From: Pseudodesulfovibrio nedwellii
GTDB taxonomy: Bacteria; Desulfobacterota; Desulfovibrionia; Desulfovibrionales; Desulfovibrionaceae
Assembly: GCF_027923765.1 (NCBI RefSeq)
Contig: NZ_AP026709.1
Span: 2,847,501 to 2,911,500 of the forward strand
Direction: 5' to 3'
Length of the DNA: 64,000 nt
In this document: in pieces, positions 9,572-18,479 of the stretch
How the letters are laid out: each line of letters opens with the position of its first letter
Numbering within the stretch: the first letter of the stretch is position 1
Made by a program: the position numbers and the translations under genes
Notes under the pieces: model-generated
What the model was told of the DNA's origin: nothing
The model's input: only the letters and a program-made list of their open reading frames with translations
The model's database searches: none

Positions 9572-10140
9572 AATTCCTTGTCCGTGCAGACCGCGTGCAT
9601 GGGTTTGTCCCATGGTTCGGTGGGGAGAGCTTCCACGAATTGAAAATCGTAGCCAATGCCCACGGTCAGAGTGTTTTGCATGTTTGTAGTGGTTAAAAGT
9701 CGGTCATAGTAGCCGCCGCCAAAGCCGAGTCGATTGCCGGCGCGGTCGAATCCAACACCGGGAATGAGGGCTATGTCCGGGCAGAAATCCTGTTTAGGCG
9801 GACATTTCTCCGTGTCCGGTTCCATAATGGAGAATGGACCTGGTGTGAGGTCTCCCTCACACGTTGCGCAGGCCAAATCCATTTTGCCGTTTGCGCCGGG
9901 ATGACATCGTGGCAGGAGCACTCGACAGTCGCGCTGCCACAGTTCGGTGACCAATGGACGCAGATCTATTTCCCCTCTGATGGGCCAGTATATGAGTGCT
10001 TCGGTGGCGTCCTTCCATCGCGGTAGGGTACGAATGAATTCCATAACCTTTCGGCTGGCATTGCATACCTGTTTCGGGGTGAGGTTGTCGCGTTGCTTAA
10101 GAAGCGTCGTACGCAACGTCTGTTTGTCCATGTCCATCAT
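9559..10140 (-). CDS. 5-formyltetrahydrofolate cyclo-ligase
   Basis: 193 residues, the normal size. It converts 5-formyl-THF to 5,10-methenyl-THF with ATP. The diagnostic motif NRLGFGGGYYDR is present, along with the N-terminal helix DKQTLRTTLLKQRD and IYWPIRGEIDLRPL. Several ATG codons stand at the start (10138-10140, 10135-10137, 10129-10131), and none has a strong ribosome site. A 13-bp inverted repeat lies 12 to 75 bases upstream of the first ATG and may influence initiation. In many bacteria this gene is next to 6S RNA. Here the 6S RNA is 39 kb away, beside zapA. Confidence 0.95.
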   Translation of the reverse strand: MMDMDKQTLRTTLLKQRDNLTPKQVCNASRKVMEFIRTLPRWKDATEALIYWPIRGEIDLRPLVTELWQRDCRVLLPRCHPGANGKMDLACATCEGDLTPGPFSIMEPDTEKCPPKQDFCPDIALIPGVGFDRAGNRLGFGGGYYDRLLTTTNMQNTLTVGIGYDFQFVEALPTEPWDKPMHAVCTDKELWRP

Positions 10141-10152
10141 AAAGAATGTCTA

Positions 10153-10215
10153 TCATGCACGCTCAGGACAATCCAGAGTTCGCTTTAGGTAGAATCATCG
10201 AGTGAGCGTGCATGA
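10153..10215. promoter_or_regulatory. Perfect 13-bp inverted repeat in the divergent promoter region
   Basis: TCATGCACGCTCA at 10153-10165 is mirrored exactly by TGAGCGTGCATGA at 10203-10215, with 37 bases between. The left arm is 12 bases from the start codon of the 5-FCL gene, so the repeat lies in its likely leader or promoter. It is also about 200 bases upstream of the autotransporter gene. It could form an RNA stem enclosing a 37-base loop, or be a pair of protein-binding half sites. There is no U-tract, so a terminator is unlikely. Confidence 0.6.
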
Positions 10216-10385
10216 GATTTTGTGAATATTTGATTGTGATACTCGATGTTATTTTAACGTAGGGTATAGCTGCCGGGAGTGTCTTTTTGAACCTCAAATC
10301 TATACCTGCGCAGTATGTTTATGAAATTATTATATTCTTTAACGCAATTTTTTTGACATTTTTAATAAATAGAAGGTAGTGCACA

Positions 10386-10397
10386 CTATTCTAAATA
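10386..10397. promoter_or_regulatory. Short palindrome upstream of the autotransporter
   Basis: An inverted repeat with arms close to AGTG and CACT around a two-base centre lies in an A/T-rich stretch about 25-45 bases before the start codon. TTGACA stands about 30 bases further upstream, but no good -10 box sits at the right distance. A regulator site is possible; support is weak. Confidence 0.25.
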
Positions 10398-10417
10398 TAG
10401 ATTAAGGATGTCTGACG

Positions 10418-13400
10418 ATGCACTACCCCGTTGTTTTCCCTGCTGCTGATAGTGTCACTTCCCTTTCATTTTTCCCCTTTCCTTGGAAGTGGGCATCCCT
10501 TCTATCCATTGCTGTCTTTGTTTTTTTCGTTGCTGCTCCGACTGCAGCGTGGTCGGCCAATATCGCGGTTACCAATTTGGATGACACTGGTGCCGGTTCC
10601 TTGCGAGAGGCGTTGGGTGCTGCCGTTGACGGCGATACCATCACTTTCAAAACAGGGCTATCGGGTACTCTCCTTTTCGATTCCACCATGTCGGTGGATA
10701 AATCCGTAACATTTGTGAATAGAGAAAATATCACATTTAACCAGACCTCTGCTGCTGACGCCGTAGGGTTTCGAAATGTAGCCGCCGTTACGTTGACTGA
10801 TTTTTTGTCAGGAACGATTTGGGTTGATTCCACGGCAAAAGCCTATGCGATGAGAGCCGCTGGTGCTCTCACTATTGAAGGTGGTATTACAGGGGATATT
10901 TATTCAACAGGAAGCATCGCTAACGGTTTAGTCTTGAGAGATACAACAATCAATGGAGATGTTTCTGGTTCGATTACCGCCAAGGGGATGTTCGTTGCAT
11001 CCGCTTTGAGAGCCAACAACTTGGTGCTTAACAATGCTTTTTCCGGCTCTCTTTTAGCCTTAAGTGGCGGAGTTAATGCTGAAGTCCTGTATGCAAATGC
11101 ATTGGATGTTTTCGGGGAATTCTCAGGCTCCATCATTGGTGGAAGTCAATCAGGGGATGTTTATGGACTTATGGTGGAGAACGGCCTCGTTCTGCACGAT
11201 GATTTTTCCGGTTCAGTTTATGTGTCAGGGGGAAATAGCGCAGTGGCGGCGGTGGGACGTCATGTTGCGATTCACGGTGAGATGTCGGGGTCAATAGTGG
11301 CACTGAGTGACTCTATGGATGCTATTGGTGTATATTCAGCAAGTGATATAGTTTTGAATGGAGGCCTTTCCGGTTTGGTGACTGCTGAGGGAAAGTGTAA
11401 TGTTTTTGGCTTCAAGTCGCGAAATTCCACGACAATTAATGGCGGTCTTTCCGGTGTCATTTCCGCAACGGCCAATAGGTGGCAGGGTGCGAAAGGAATT
11501 ATGGCTGGGGATTCACTGACTATCAATGGTGGTCTTTCTGGTTCCGTTCTTGCCACGGCAGAAAATGACATGTCAGCGATTGGTCTTTTTGCTGGGGATT
11601 CGCTGACTATCAACGGAGGGCTTTCGGGCCTCGTTGGAGCGCGTGCTTCAGGGGACTATGCGACTGCATTATTTGGCGGGAATAACATAGCGATCAATGG
11701 CGGCTTGTCTGGAATTGTTTCGGCCGAGGGTGGAGGCAATATTGTTTTAGGGTTGGAGTCAAACGGTAATATTTTTATCTCCGATGGTATTTCTGGTACT
11801 GTCTCGGCTGTTTCTTCCGGAGGGGACGAGGCCTATGCCGTAAGAGCTCTTTCGAAAATTGAAGATGGGACTGGCGGAGCCGTGGATATTTCCGGTCAAG
11901 TGTTAGCCAGGGCCAAAGGGATCGCTGTTGGTGTTTCTTCCGGTCAGGGGCTTAAACTGAATGTGACAGGTGCAGTGAGTGCCCTTGATACGAGTGGTGC
12001 CGGGAAAGCATATGCTATCGCAGACGGTTCACGGGATGGTGCCGGTGGCTGGTCTCTTGGAGCAAGTGATGATGTCGTTACGCTTGGGGACGGCGCAGAT
12101 ATTAACGGCAAAATTGAACTTGCTGGTGGCACCAACATCTTGAATCTGGTTGGTGGCGGTTATCTGAATGGCTCCGTGAATGGTGGCGACACCATGACCA
12201 AGTCCGGGAGCGGGACGTGGACAACCGGTGAAATTGCCGCGACAAATCTGGATATTCAGGCGGGCAAACTGCAAGTCCGTGTTGGTCAGACTGCGACCGC
12301 GACAGTTGAGACTTCCGCTGCCGTGAACAACGATGCTGAAGTGGAATTTTTGCTCGATACAACGGTGGCCAGTGGAACCATATTTACCGGTTTGACCAGT
12401 GGAGGTCTGACGGGAACAGGCGTCTACTCTTCTCCCATGCTGGAAGTCGCTGTCGCTGGTGACGATCTCACCTTGACCAAAAAATCGTATGATAGCGTGG
12501 CAACGGGAGCGCATCGGCAGATAGCCGCATCGCTTGACCCACTTGTTACGACGGCGACCGGTGATATGGCAGCAGTTATGGCCGCGCTTGACTGTTCGAC
12601 TTCTGTGGAAGATTTCAACAGCAATCTTGACCAGTTGACAGGCGTATTCTCAATGGATCTGTCATCTCAGACGTTGGATATGACACGATTTTCTTCTCTG
12701 TCCATCCAGTCCCGTATGGCCGATTTGCGTACTCATCAAATTTTGTTAGCACAACAAAGCGAACAGGCTGACGTAGACGATCCTGATTCTTGGCCTATGG
12801 TGGCATCTATAGGTGATTTGGCTGGCGTCATGCAGAGGACATCTGACTACTGGAATAATGGTGTCCATATGCGTGCCATCGGGCGCACTGCAAATATGGA
12901 GACCCATGGCAACCGTGTCGGGTATGACTATGGCAGCCTGATTTTATCGGGCGGGTATGACAGAGTGTTGAATGACGGGTTCCTCGCCGGTATCAGCGGT
13001 GGGTATTCCAAGACCAATGCAGAATATAAAGATGCAGGTGAAAGCGAATCAGAGGCTGACAGTTACACTCTTGGATTTTATTCTTCGTGGTTCGAGGATA
13101 ATTGGTATGTGGATACGATTGTCTCTGGTTCCTACAACAAGTTCGACATTGAAAGGAAAATTCCTTTCTTGGGTCGTACTGCTGACGCTGATCCTGATGG
13201 GTATTCATTCTCGGCCAAGGTCGCAGGTGGTTACAAGTATATGCTGAGCGAGTATGGTCTGACGCCAATAGCTTCATTGGAATACACTCGGTTGCATCAA
13301 GGTAAATATACCGAAACAGGTGCAGGAGCTGCCAATCTGACGGTTGAGGACGTTGACAGTAATTTTCTTGAAAGTGGACTTGGTTTTAAAGTTGATCGGG

Positions 13401-13681
13401 CATGGGTGACTGATTTCGGTCAAATTATCCCCGAATTATCCGCCATGTGGATGCACGAGTGGTTTTCACAGGATGACGACCTGACAGTGTTTACCTCAGG
13501 AGCGCCGGATGTTGCCTTGTCTCAGCGAATTTCTTCGGCTGCTGACGATTCTTTGCGTTTTGGTGCAGGAGCCCAATTTATTCACAATGACGGTCTTGCC
13601 ATGGCCCTGCGGTATCAGGGAGAAGTCGAAGAGTATGCAGAGTCTCACAGCTTCCAAATTGAAGCATTGTACGTCTTTTAA
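10418..13681 (+). CDS. Autotransporter (type Va) with repeated beta-helix passenger
   Basis: 1087 residues. A long signal peptide of about 47 residues ends at AAWSA. The mature protein opens with a CSLREA-like beta-helix entry, GAGSLREAL, then DGDTITF. From about residue 210 to 470 the passenger is built of imperfect repeats of roughly 30 residues around INGGLSG followed by S/A-rich strands (TINGGLSGVISATA, TINGGLSGSVLATA and others). The C-terminal 260 or so residues form the autotransporter beta barrel, beginning near WNNGVHMRAIG and ending with the terminal phenylalanine of ALYVF. Catalytic motifs are not seen in the passenger, so adhesion or surface structuring is more likely than proteolysis (inference). 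ATG follows AAGGA at suitable spacing. Confidence 0.92.
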   Translation: MHYPVVFPAADSVTSLSFFPFPWKWASLLSIAVFVFFVAAPTAAWSANIAVTNLDDTGAGSLREALGAAVDGDTITFKTGLSGTLLFDSTMSVDKSVTFVNRENITFNQTSAADAVGFRNVAAVTLTDFLSGTIWVDSTAKAYAMRAAGALTIEGGITGDIYSTGSIANGLVLRDTTINGDVSGSITAKGMFVASALRANNLVLNNAFSGSLLALSGGVNAEVLYANALDVFGEFSGSIIGGSQSGDVYGLMVENGLVLHDDFSGSVYVSGGNSAVAAVGRHVAIHGEMSGSIVALSDSMDAIGVYSASDIVLNGGLSGLVTAEGKCNVFGFKSRNSTTINGGLSGVISATANRWQGAKGIMAGDSLTINGGLSGSVLATAENDMSAIGLFAGDSLTINGGLSGLVGARASGDYATALFGGNNIAINGGLSGIVSAEGGGNIVLGLESNGNIFISDGISGTVSAVSSGGDEAYAVRALSKIEDGTGGAVDISGQVLARAKGIAVGVSSGQGLKLNVTGAVSALDTSGAGKAYAIADGSRDGAGGWSLGASDDVVTLGDGADINGKIELAGGTNILNLVGGGYLNGSVNGGDTMTKSGSGTWTTGEIAATNLDIQAGKLQVRVGQTATATVETSAAVNNDAEVEFLLDTTVASGTIFTGLTSGGLTGTGVYSSPMLEVAVAGDDLTLTKKSYDSVATGAHRQIAASLDPLVTTATGDMAAVMAALDCSTSVEDFNSNLDQLTGVFSMDLSSQTLDMTRFSSLSIQSRMADLRTHQILLAQQSEQADVDDPDSWPMVASIGDLAGVMQRTSDYWNNGVHMRAIGRTANMETHGNRVGYDYGSLILSGGYDRVLNDGFLAGISGGYSKTNAEYKDAGESESEADSYTLGFYSSWFEDNWYVDTIVSGSYNKFDIERKIPFLGRTADADPDGYSFSAKVAGGYKYMLSEYGLTPIASLEYTRLHQGKYTETGAGAANLTVEDVDSNFLESGLGFKVDRAWVTDFGQIIPELSAMWMHEWFSQDDDLTVFTSGAPDVALSQRISSAADDSLRFGAGAQFIHNDGLAMALRYQGEVEEYAESHSFQIEALYVF

Positions 13682-13766
13682 ACGCATGACATCCCCGCTT
13701 GGGTTTCGGACCGTCTTGTTGTATTGTGTACGGCGATATCAACGAAACTGATCGAGCGGAGTACCG

Positions 13767-15146
13767 ATGGCTGCGAATATACTGGTTCTAGACGACGAAA
13801 AAAACTATCTGCTCATCCTTGAGACTATTCTGGAGGACGAAGGGTTCAACGTGACCACTTTGTCAGACCCGGAAATGGGGTTGGCCTACCTTGAAGACTC
13901 CGAGGTAGACATTGTCCTGACCGACATGAAAATGCCCGGCCTGACAGGACAGGATGTGCTGGAACATTGTAAAAAGAACTATCCGCATATTCCGGTGCTG
14001 ATCATGACCGCTTTCGGGTCGATCGAAGCCGCGGTGGAAGCCATGCGAATTGGTGCATTCGATTATATCACCAAACCCTTTGCCAACGAAGAACTGTTGC
14101 TTTCCATTTCCAAGGCCGAACAGTTCGCGGCCACACAGCAGGAGAACATTCGGCTGAAACGGGAAATCCGTGACCGCTATTCCAAGGATAACATTATTGC
14201 GCGCGGCAAGGGCATGCAGCAGGTTATGGACATGGTCGATCGGGCCGCTCCCTCTAGATCCACGGTGCTTATTCTTGGCGAATCCGGCACGGGTAAGGAA
14301 CTCATCGCCCGCTCCATTCATACTTCTTCACCGCGTCGGGAAGCTCCGTTTATTACGGTCAATTGCATGGCTCTTAATCCTGGCGTGCTGGAATCCGAAC
14401 TTTTTGGTCATGAAAAAGGATCCTTCACCGGCGCTACCGCTCTGCGTAAGGGCCGGTTCGAACAAGCCAACAAGGGCACGCTTTTTCTTGATGAAATCGG
14501 TGAATTGACACCGGAATTGCAGGTCAAACTGCTTCGAGTGTTGCAGGAACACCAGATTGAGCGCGTGGGTGGTGCCGAGACTTTTGATGTGGATATTCGC
14601 ATCGTGGCCGCCACCAACAAGAATTTGCAGGAGGCTGTTGCCAAGGGCGAATTCCGTGAGGATCTGTTTTATCGACTCAACGTGGTTTCCGTCTTCATGC
14701 CTCCTCTGCGTGAACGACGCGAGGACATCCCTCTGCTGGCTGCTCATTTTCTTGAAAAATATACCAAGGAAAATGAGGTCGAGATCAGTGGCTTTTCTTC
14801 CGGTGCCATGGATTATCTGAGTGCTTACGAATGGCCTGGTAACGTCCGTCAGCTTGAAAATGTGGTGGAGCGATGTACAGTCCTGTCTCGTACGGATGTT
14901 ATTCATGCAGAAGATTTGCCGCCTGAGATCAAGGATGAGGAAGCGCAGTTCAAGTCCGCTGTTGATTTGTTGCCTACCAAGCTGAACTTGGCTGATACCA
15001 TGGATAAAATCGAAGGTGCGCTCGTGAAGCGTGCTTTGGTCAAAACCGAGTTTGTGCAGGTCAAGGCCGCTGATATGCTCGGTCTGTCCAAGTCTAATCT
15101 TCAATATAAACTTAAGAAATACAGCCTGTCCGGCAAAGCAAAATAA
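13767..15146 (+). CDS. Sigma-54-dependent response regulator, NtrC family
   Basis: 459 residues. The receiver domain occupies 1-120 with the phospho-acceptor D53 in LTDMKMPG and the acidic pair DDE near 9-11. The AAA+ domain (about 145-375) has Walker A GESGTGKE, Walker B LFLDEIG, and the sigma-54 contact loop as GSFTGA rather than the commoner GAFTGA. A Fis-type HTH, VKAADMLGLSKSNLQYKLKKY, ends the protein. ATG follows CGGAG. No partner kinase is adjacent. The ATP-grasp gene starts at the base after its stop codon, so the two are cotranscribed. The autotransporter upstream is a possible target but has no obvious -24/-12 promoter that I could find. Confidence 0.95.
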   Translation: MAANILVLDDEKNYLLILETILEDEGFNVTTLSDPEMGLAYLEDSEVDIVLTDMKMPGLTGQDVLEHCKKNYPHIPVLIMTAFGSIEAAVEAMRIGAFDYITKPFANEELLLSISKAEQFAATQQENIRLKREIRDRYSKDNIIARGKGMQQVMDMVDRAAPSRSTVLILGESGTGKELIARSIHTSSPRREAPFITVNCMALNPGVLESELFGHEKGSFTGATALRKGRFEQANKGTLFLDEIGELTPELQVKLLRVLQEHQIERVGGAETFDVDIRIVAATNKNLQEAVAKGEFREDLFYRLNVVSVFMPPLRERREDIPLLAAHFLEKYTKENEVEISGFSSGAMDYLSAYEWPGNVRQLENVVERCTVLSRTDVIHAEDLPPEIKDEEAQFKSAVDLLPTKLNLADTMDKIEGALVKRALVKTEFVQVKAADMLGLSKSNLQYKLKKYSLSGKAK

Positions 15147-16310
15147 ATGTTTCTTCTCGACGCTCCCTATGTTTCCGAGTTTCTGAAAAAAACAGTCAGG
15201 GAACTCGGCCAGTCGGTCTTGGATACCCCCGAAGCCCGTGCTCTTGCTGGTGACGCGGGGTTTGATTTTATTGATACGGTCGATTTTTCTGCCCGTCTCG
15301 GGGCCGGTGAGAAGGTCTTGGCCAACTCGGAAAATGCCCTCGAATACGTCATCCGTTGTGGGTGTCAACCGGATTTGGCGCGGCAGATAGATATTTGTAA
15401 GGACAAGGCGCTTTTTCGTGAGACCGTGGCCGACATGCATCCTGACTATCATTTCATGCGTGTGGCATTTGATGATCTTGACGGGTTGGACATTTCGCCC
15501 ATGTCATGTCCGTTTGTGGTTAAACCTGCGCGTGGATTTTTCAGTCTGGGTGTGCATGTTGTGAATGACCACAACGAATGGGCCGAGGTGGTCGCCGCCA
15601 TCCACGGTGAACGCGAGATCATGAATGCCGAATACCCGGAGGAAGTGGTCAATTCGGGCGAGTTTATTGTGGAGCAGGGTATTGATGGCGAAGAGTACGC
15701 CATTGATGTCTACTATGACGACGATGGCGAGGCTGTGATTACCAACATCATGCATCACCATTTCATTTCCGAGGATGATATTTCTGATCGCCTTTACTAC
15801 ACCTCGACCAACATCATGAAAACGTGGCTGCTGCCATTCTCGGAGTATGTATCTGAGGTCGGAAGAGCCTGTGAATTTAATAAATTCGCTACGCATATCG
15901 AAGTGCGTGTGACCACTGACGGTGAAATTGTTCCCATTGAGGCGAATCCGCTTCGATTCGCAGGATGGTGCGTGGCCGATATCACCCATTACGCTTGGGG
16001 ATTCAATCCGTATGAGTGCTATTTCGAAGGTCTGCGCCCGGACTGGGATGCCATTTTAGAAGGGCAGGAGGATGTGGCAACGGTCATGGTCATCGGTGAT
16101 TTTGTGCCGGGGACTGATCGAGAAAACGTCAAGTCCATCGACTATGAAGGATTCTGTTCGCTGTTTAGCAAATTGCTGGAATTGCGAAAGATTGATTATT
16201 TATCTTACCCTGTGTTCGCTTTTGCATTTGCTCGTACGAATGAGGCGGACCTCAAAGTATTGAAGTCTGCTCTCGCAGTTGATTTCAGTCGGTTTGTCGA
16301 AATGGAATAG
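15147..16310 (+). CDS. ATP-grasp domain protein
   Basis: 387 residues. The central part resembles ATP-grasp enzymes of the carboxylate-amine/thiol ligase type: FVVKPARGFFSLGVHVV (nucleotide-binding loop), FIVEQGIDGEEYAIDVYYDD, and the metal-binding end HIEVRVTTDGEIVPIEANPLRFAGW with the acidic E and N residues. The N-terminal 90 residues form the pre-ATP-grasp domain. The substrate is not evident; relatives ligate amino acids, peptides or organic acids with ATP use. Its start codon directly abuts the stop of the NtrC-type regulator, which suggests translational coupling and a shared signal response. It ends 10 bp before the convergent response regulator gene. Confidence 0.85.
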   Translation: MFLLDAPYVSEFLKKTVRELGQSVLDTPEARALAGDAGFDFIDTVDFSARLGAGEKVLANSENALEYVIRCGCQPDLARQIDICKDKALFRETVADMHPDYHFMRVAFDDLDGLDISPMSCPFVVKPARGFFSLGVHVVNDHNEWAEVVAAIHGEREIMNAEYPEEVVNSGEFIVEQGIDGEEYAIDVYYDDDGEAVITNIMHHHFISEDDISDRLYYTSTNIMKTWLLPFSEYVSEVGRACEFNKFATHIEVRVTTDGEIVPIEANPLRFAGWCVADITHYAWGFNPYECYFEGLRPDWDAILEGQEDVATVMVIGDFVPGTDRENVKSIDYEGFCSLFSKLLELRKIDYLSYPVFAFAFARTNEADLKVLKSALAVDFSRFVEME

Positions 16311-16320
16311 TGAAGTTTGT

Positions 16321-17712
16321 CTAGTTGTCCCAATCGCCTGGGGGGCTGATGATTCCATCGGATTGTTCATACCAATCCATAAAGGCGTCGACACATTCTG
16401 GGCAAAATTGTTTGTCTCGTCCTTCAAGAATGATGTCTCGAATCTTTTTTTTTGGCATCCCTTTGCGGTAGACGCGATCACTGGTCATGGCGTCGAAAAC
16501 GTCAGCGACGGCGATGATTCTTCCGAGCAGAGGAATATTTTTTCCCTTGAGACCGTGAGGGTATCCTGTCCCGTCCCATCGTTCATGATGGGATGATGCG
16601 GCCACTAGAACATCTTCCATTCCGGGCAGCGGATCAAGAATGTCGACCACCACTGTGGTGTGACTCTTGATGTGTTCGAATTCCTCCGTGGACAGTTTGT
16701 CGGGTTTGAGGAGTACGTTGTCCCTGATCCCTATTTTGCCCAAGTCGTGAAGGTTGCCTGCTATGTGGAGCCTTGTCATTTGGTCATCATTGAAATTTAG
16801 CCGTTTGGCTATTTGCATGGCAATGTGTGTCACTGATTCTGAATGACCGCTTGTGTAGTGGTCGCGAGCTTCCAGAGCCTTGACCAGGCTGGCTATCGAT
16901 CCCAAGGTCATCCGCCGTTCAGCTTTTAGTCTGTCCCTTTCCACCAGCATGATACGGAACTGTTCTGAGAGAATCTTTTCAATAATCTGGATGAGATTGT
17001 TTATGCCGAATGGTTTCGTAATGTAAGAAGCGGCTCCGTCATGAATCATGCGATGCATAACCGCCTTATCTTGCATGGACGACATAATGACCATCGGGAT
17101 ATCCTTGAGGTTTTCGCGAGTTTTGATCTGTCGGCATAGTTGCCGCCCATCCATGTTTGGCATCATCAGGTCAGACAAAATTAAATCTGGAGAGATTCCG
17201 TCGAGTAAAGTCATGGCTTCATTTCCGTCTCGGGCAAGCAGGACCTTAAATCCTGCGATGGAGAGGCCGTTATGAAGAAATGTTCGTATAGCCTCTGAAT
17301 CGTCAACGACGAGCAGAACCCTGTCTTGAGTCATGGCCGTTCTATCCAGAATTTGTTCTATGCGTGGGATAAGTTCTTTTGCAGCGGAGCTTTTGGGGAC
17401 GTAGCCGTCGGCACCGACCCTGAATCCGTTGTCAATGTCTTGATCTGACTCTCGGGAACTGAGGATGATGACCGGGGTGGTATTTGTTTTTGGATTTTCT
17501 TTGATCCATTTGCAGAATTCCAAACCATCGAGTCTGGGCATATCGACATCGGTTATGACCAAATCAAAAGAATGCTTTTCCATTATTTCCCGAGCTTCAA
17601 AGCCATCCATAGCCGTGGTGAGGATGGCATCAGTGGGAGCAAGGTTCTTTTTCAGCGCGTAAAGCGCGGATGTGGAGTCATCGGCAATAAGAATCTTGAG
17701 GGATTCAGTCAT
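16321..17712 (-). CDS. Two-receiver response regulator with HD-GYP phosphodiesterase
   Basis: 463 residues from ATG 17710-17712, which has AAGGTGG just upstream; a GTG two codons earlier is also in frame. Two receiver domains follow each other: the first has ADDS and the acceptor D in VITDVDMPRLDG, the second VDDSE and LILSDLMMPNMDG. The C-terminal HD-GYP domain (about 280-455) is intact, with HDLGKIGIRD, HHERWDGTGYPHGLKG and DVFDAMTSDRVYR. The family hydrolyses cyclic di-GMP to pGpG/GMP, so this is a phosphorelay-controlled c-di-GMP phosphodiesterase (known of family). The cysteine pair QFCPECVDAF near the end is shared with the neighbouring degenerate paralogue. Confidence 0.94.
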   Translation of the reverse strand: MTESLKILIADDSTSALYALKKNLAPTDAILTTAMDGFEAREIMEKHSFDLVITDVDMPRLDGLEFCKWIKENPKTNTTPVIILSSRESDQDIDNGFRVGADGYVPKSSAAKELIPRIEQILDRTAMTQDRVLLVVDDSEAIRTFLHNGLSIAGFKVLLARDGNEAMTLLDGISPDLILSDLMMPNMDGRQLCRQIKTRENLKDIPMVIMSSMQDKAVMHRMIHDGAASYITKPFGINNLIQIIEKILSEQFRIMLVERDRLKAERRMTLGSIASLVKALEARDHYTSGHSESVTHIAMQIAKRLNFNDDQMTRLHIAGNLHDLGKIGIRDNVLLKPDKLSTEEFEHIKSHTTVVVDILDPLPGMEDVLVAASSHHERWDGTGYPHGLKGKNIPLLGRIIAVADVFDAMTSDRVYRKGMPKKKIRDIILEGRDKQFCPECVDAFMDWYEQSDGIISPPGDWDN

Positions 17713-17756
17713 AGCCACCTTTCCGGTTCAGAGTGGAAAATAGAGCTGCCGTTCAT

Positions 17757-17786
17757 TGTATACCTACGCCTTGTGGGCGTATTCAA
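17757..17786 (-). promoter_or_regulatory. Possible sigma-70 promoter with a hairpin in the spacer
   Basis: On the minus strand TTGAAT and TATACA are 18 bases apart upstream of the two-receiver HD-GYP gene. The spacer contains TACGCC and GGCGTA around a 5-base loop (17765-17781), a possible operator or a remnant of a terminator for the upstream gene. Sequence match only. Confidence 0.35.
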
Positions 17787-17814
17787 TTATAAACGTGGCA
17801 GCATTTATTCTCTC

Positions 17815-18420
17815 TTATTCATCTTTGATTTCTATCCGGCTCCCGGTCTTATCAAACCATTTTTGGAATGCATCCACACAGAGAGGGCACAGCAATGTGC
17901 CTTTTTCTTCGTTGAGGATATCTGCTGCTACAGGTTCAGGCATGGAATCACGGTGGGGTCGCTCGGAAATGATGGCGACATAGACGTCAGCCGTGCTGAT
18001 GAGTCGGGCGGCAAATGGGATTTCTTCACCTCGCAGGCCGTGAGGATAGCCGGAACCATTCCATCGTTCATGGTGCGTTAGGCAGACTTCAGCGACATCT
18101 TCGAGTTCCTTAATGGGGGCGAGCATCTGTGCTCCCAGAATCGTATGATTTTTGACATGGGCGTATTCCGAGTCAGTGAGTTTATCTGTTTTGAGCAAAA
18201 CGGTGTCACGGACCCCTGCCGTGCCGATGTTGTGCAGTCTACCCATGAGCAGCAGTCGTTCAAGTTTCTTGGTCGGGAGGTCAAGCTCTAGTCCAATGCC
18301 GTGTGCCACCTGCGCCACGCGTTCGGAATGGCCCCTGGTCAAGGTGTTTCGGGCTTCAGCGGCCTGAGCCAGACTGATGAGAGTCGTTAGAACATCGTTT
18401 TTTTCAAGCTGTTGGGTCAT
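17815..18420 (-). CDS. Degenerate HD-GYP domain protein
   Basis: 201 residues from ATG 18418-18420, which has GGAG seven bases upstream; longer in-frame starts at 18432 and 18519 lack this. It is a stand-alone HD-GYP domain without receivers, closely related to the domain of the next gene. Key residues are changed: the HD dyad is HN (GRLHNIGTAGVRD), and DVFDALTSxR is DVYVAIISERPHR. The GYP motif (HHERWNGSGYPHG) is kept. Loss of the metal-binding aspartate makes c-di-GMP hydrolysis unlikely; a binding or scaffolding role is the inference. It lies upstream of and in line with the intact paralogue and is divergent from the helicase gene. Confidence 0.88.
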   Translation of the reverse strand: MTQQLEKNDVLTTLISLAQAAEARNTLTRGHSERVAQVAHGIGLELDLPTKKLERLLLMGRLHNIGTAGVRDTVLLKTDKLTDSEYAHVKNHTILGAQMLAPIKELEDVAEVCLTHHERWNGSGYPHGLRGEEIPFAARLISTADVYVAIISERPHRDSMPEPVAADILNEEKGTLLCPLCVDAFQKWFDKTGSRIEIKDE

Positions 18421-18479
18421 GGGCTGCTCCATATGTAAAACTCTACTTCTTTCATACAATATGCGTCCGTAATACGTCC

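Noticed and set aside
14328..15452. 374-codon open frame opposite the NtrC-type regulator
   Set aside because: Runs across two real genes on the other strand; no recognisable motif.
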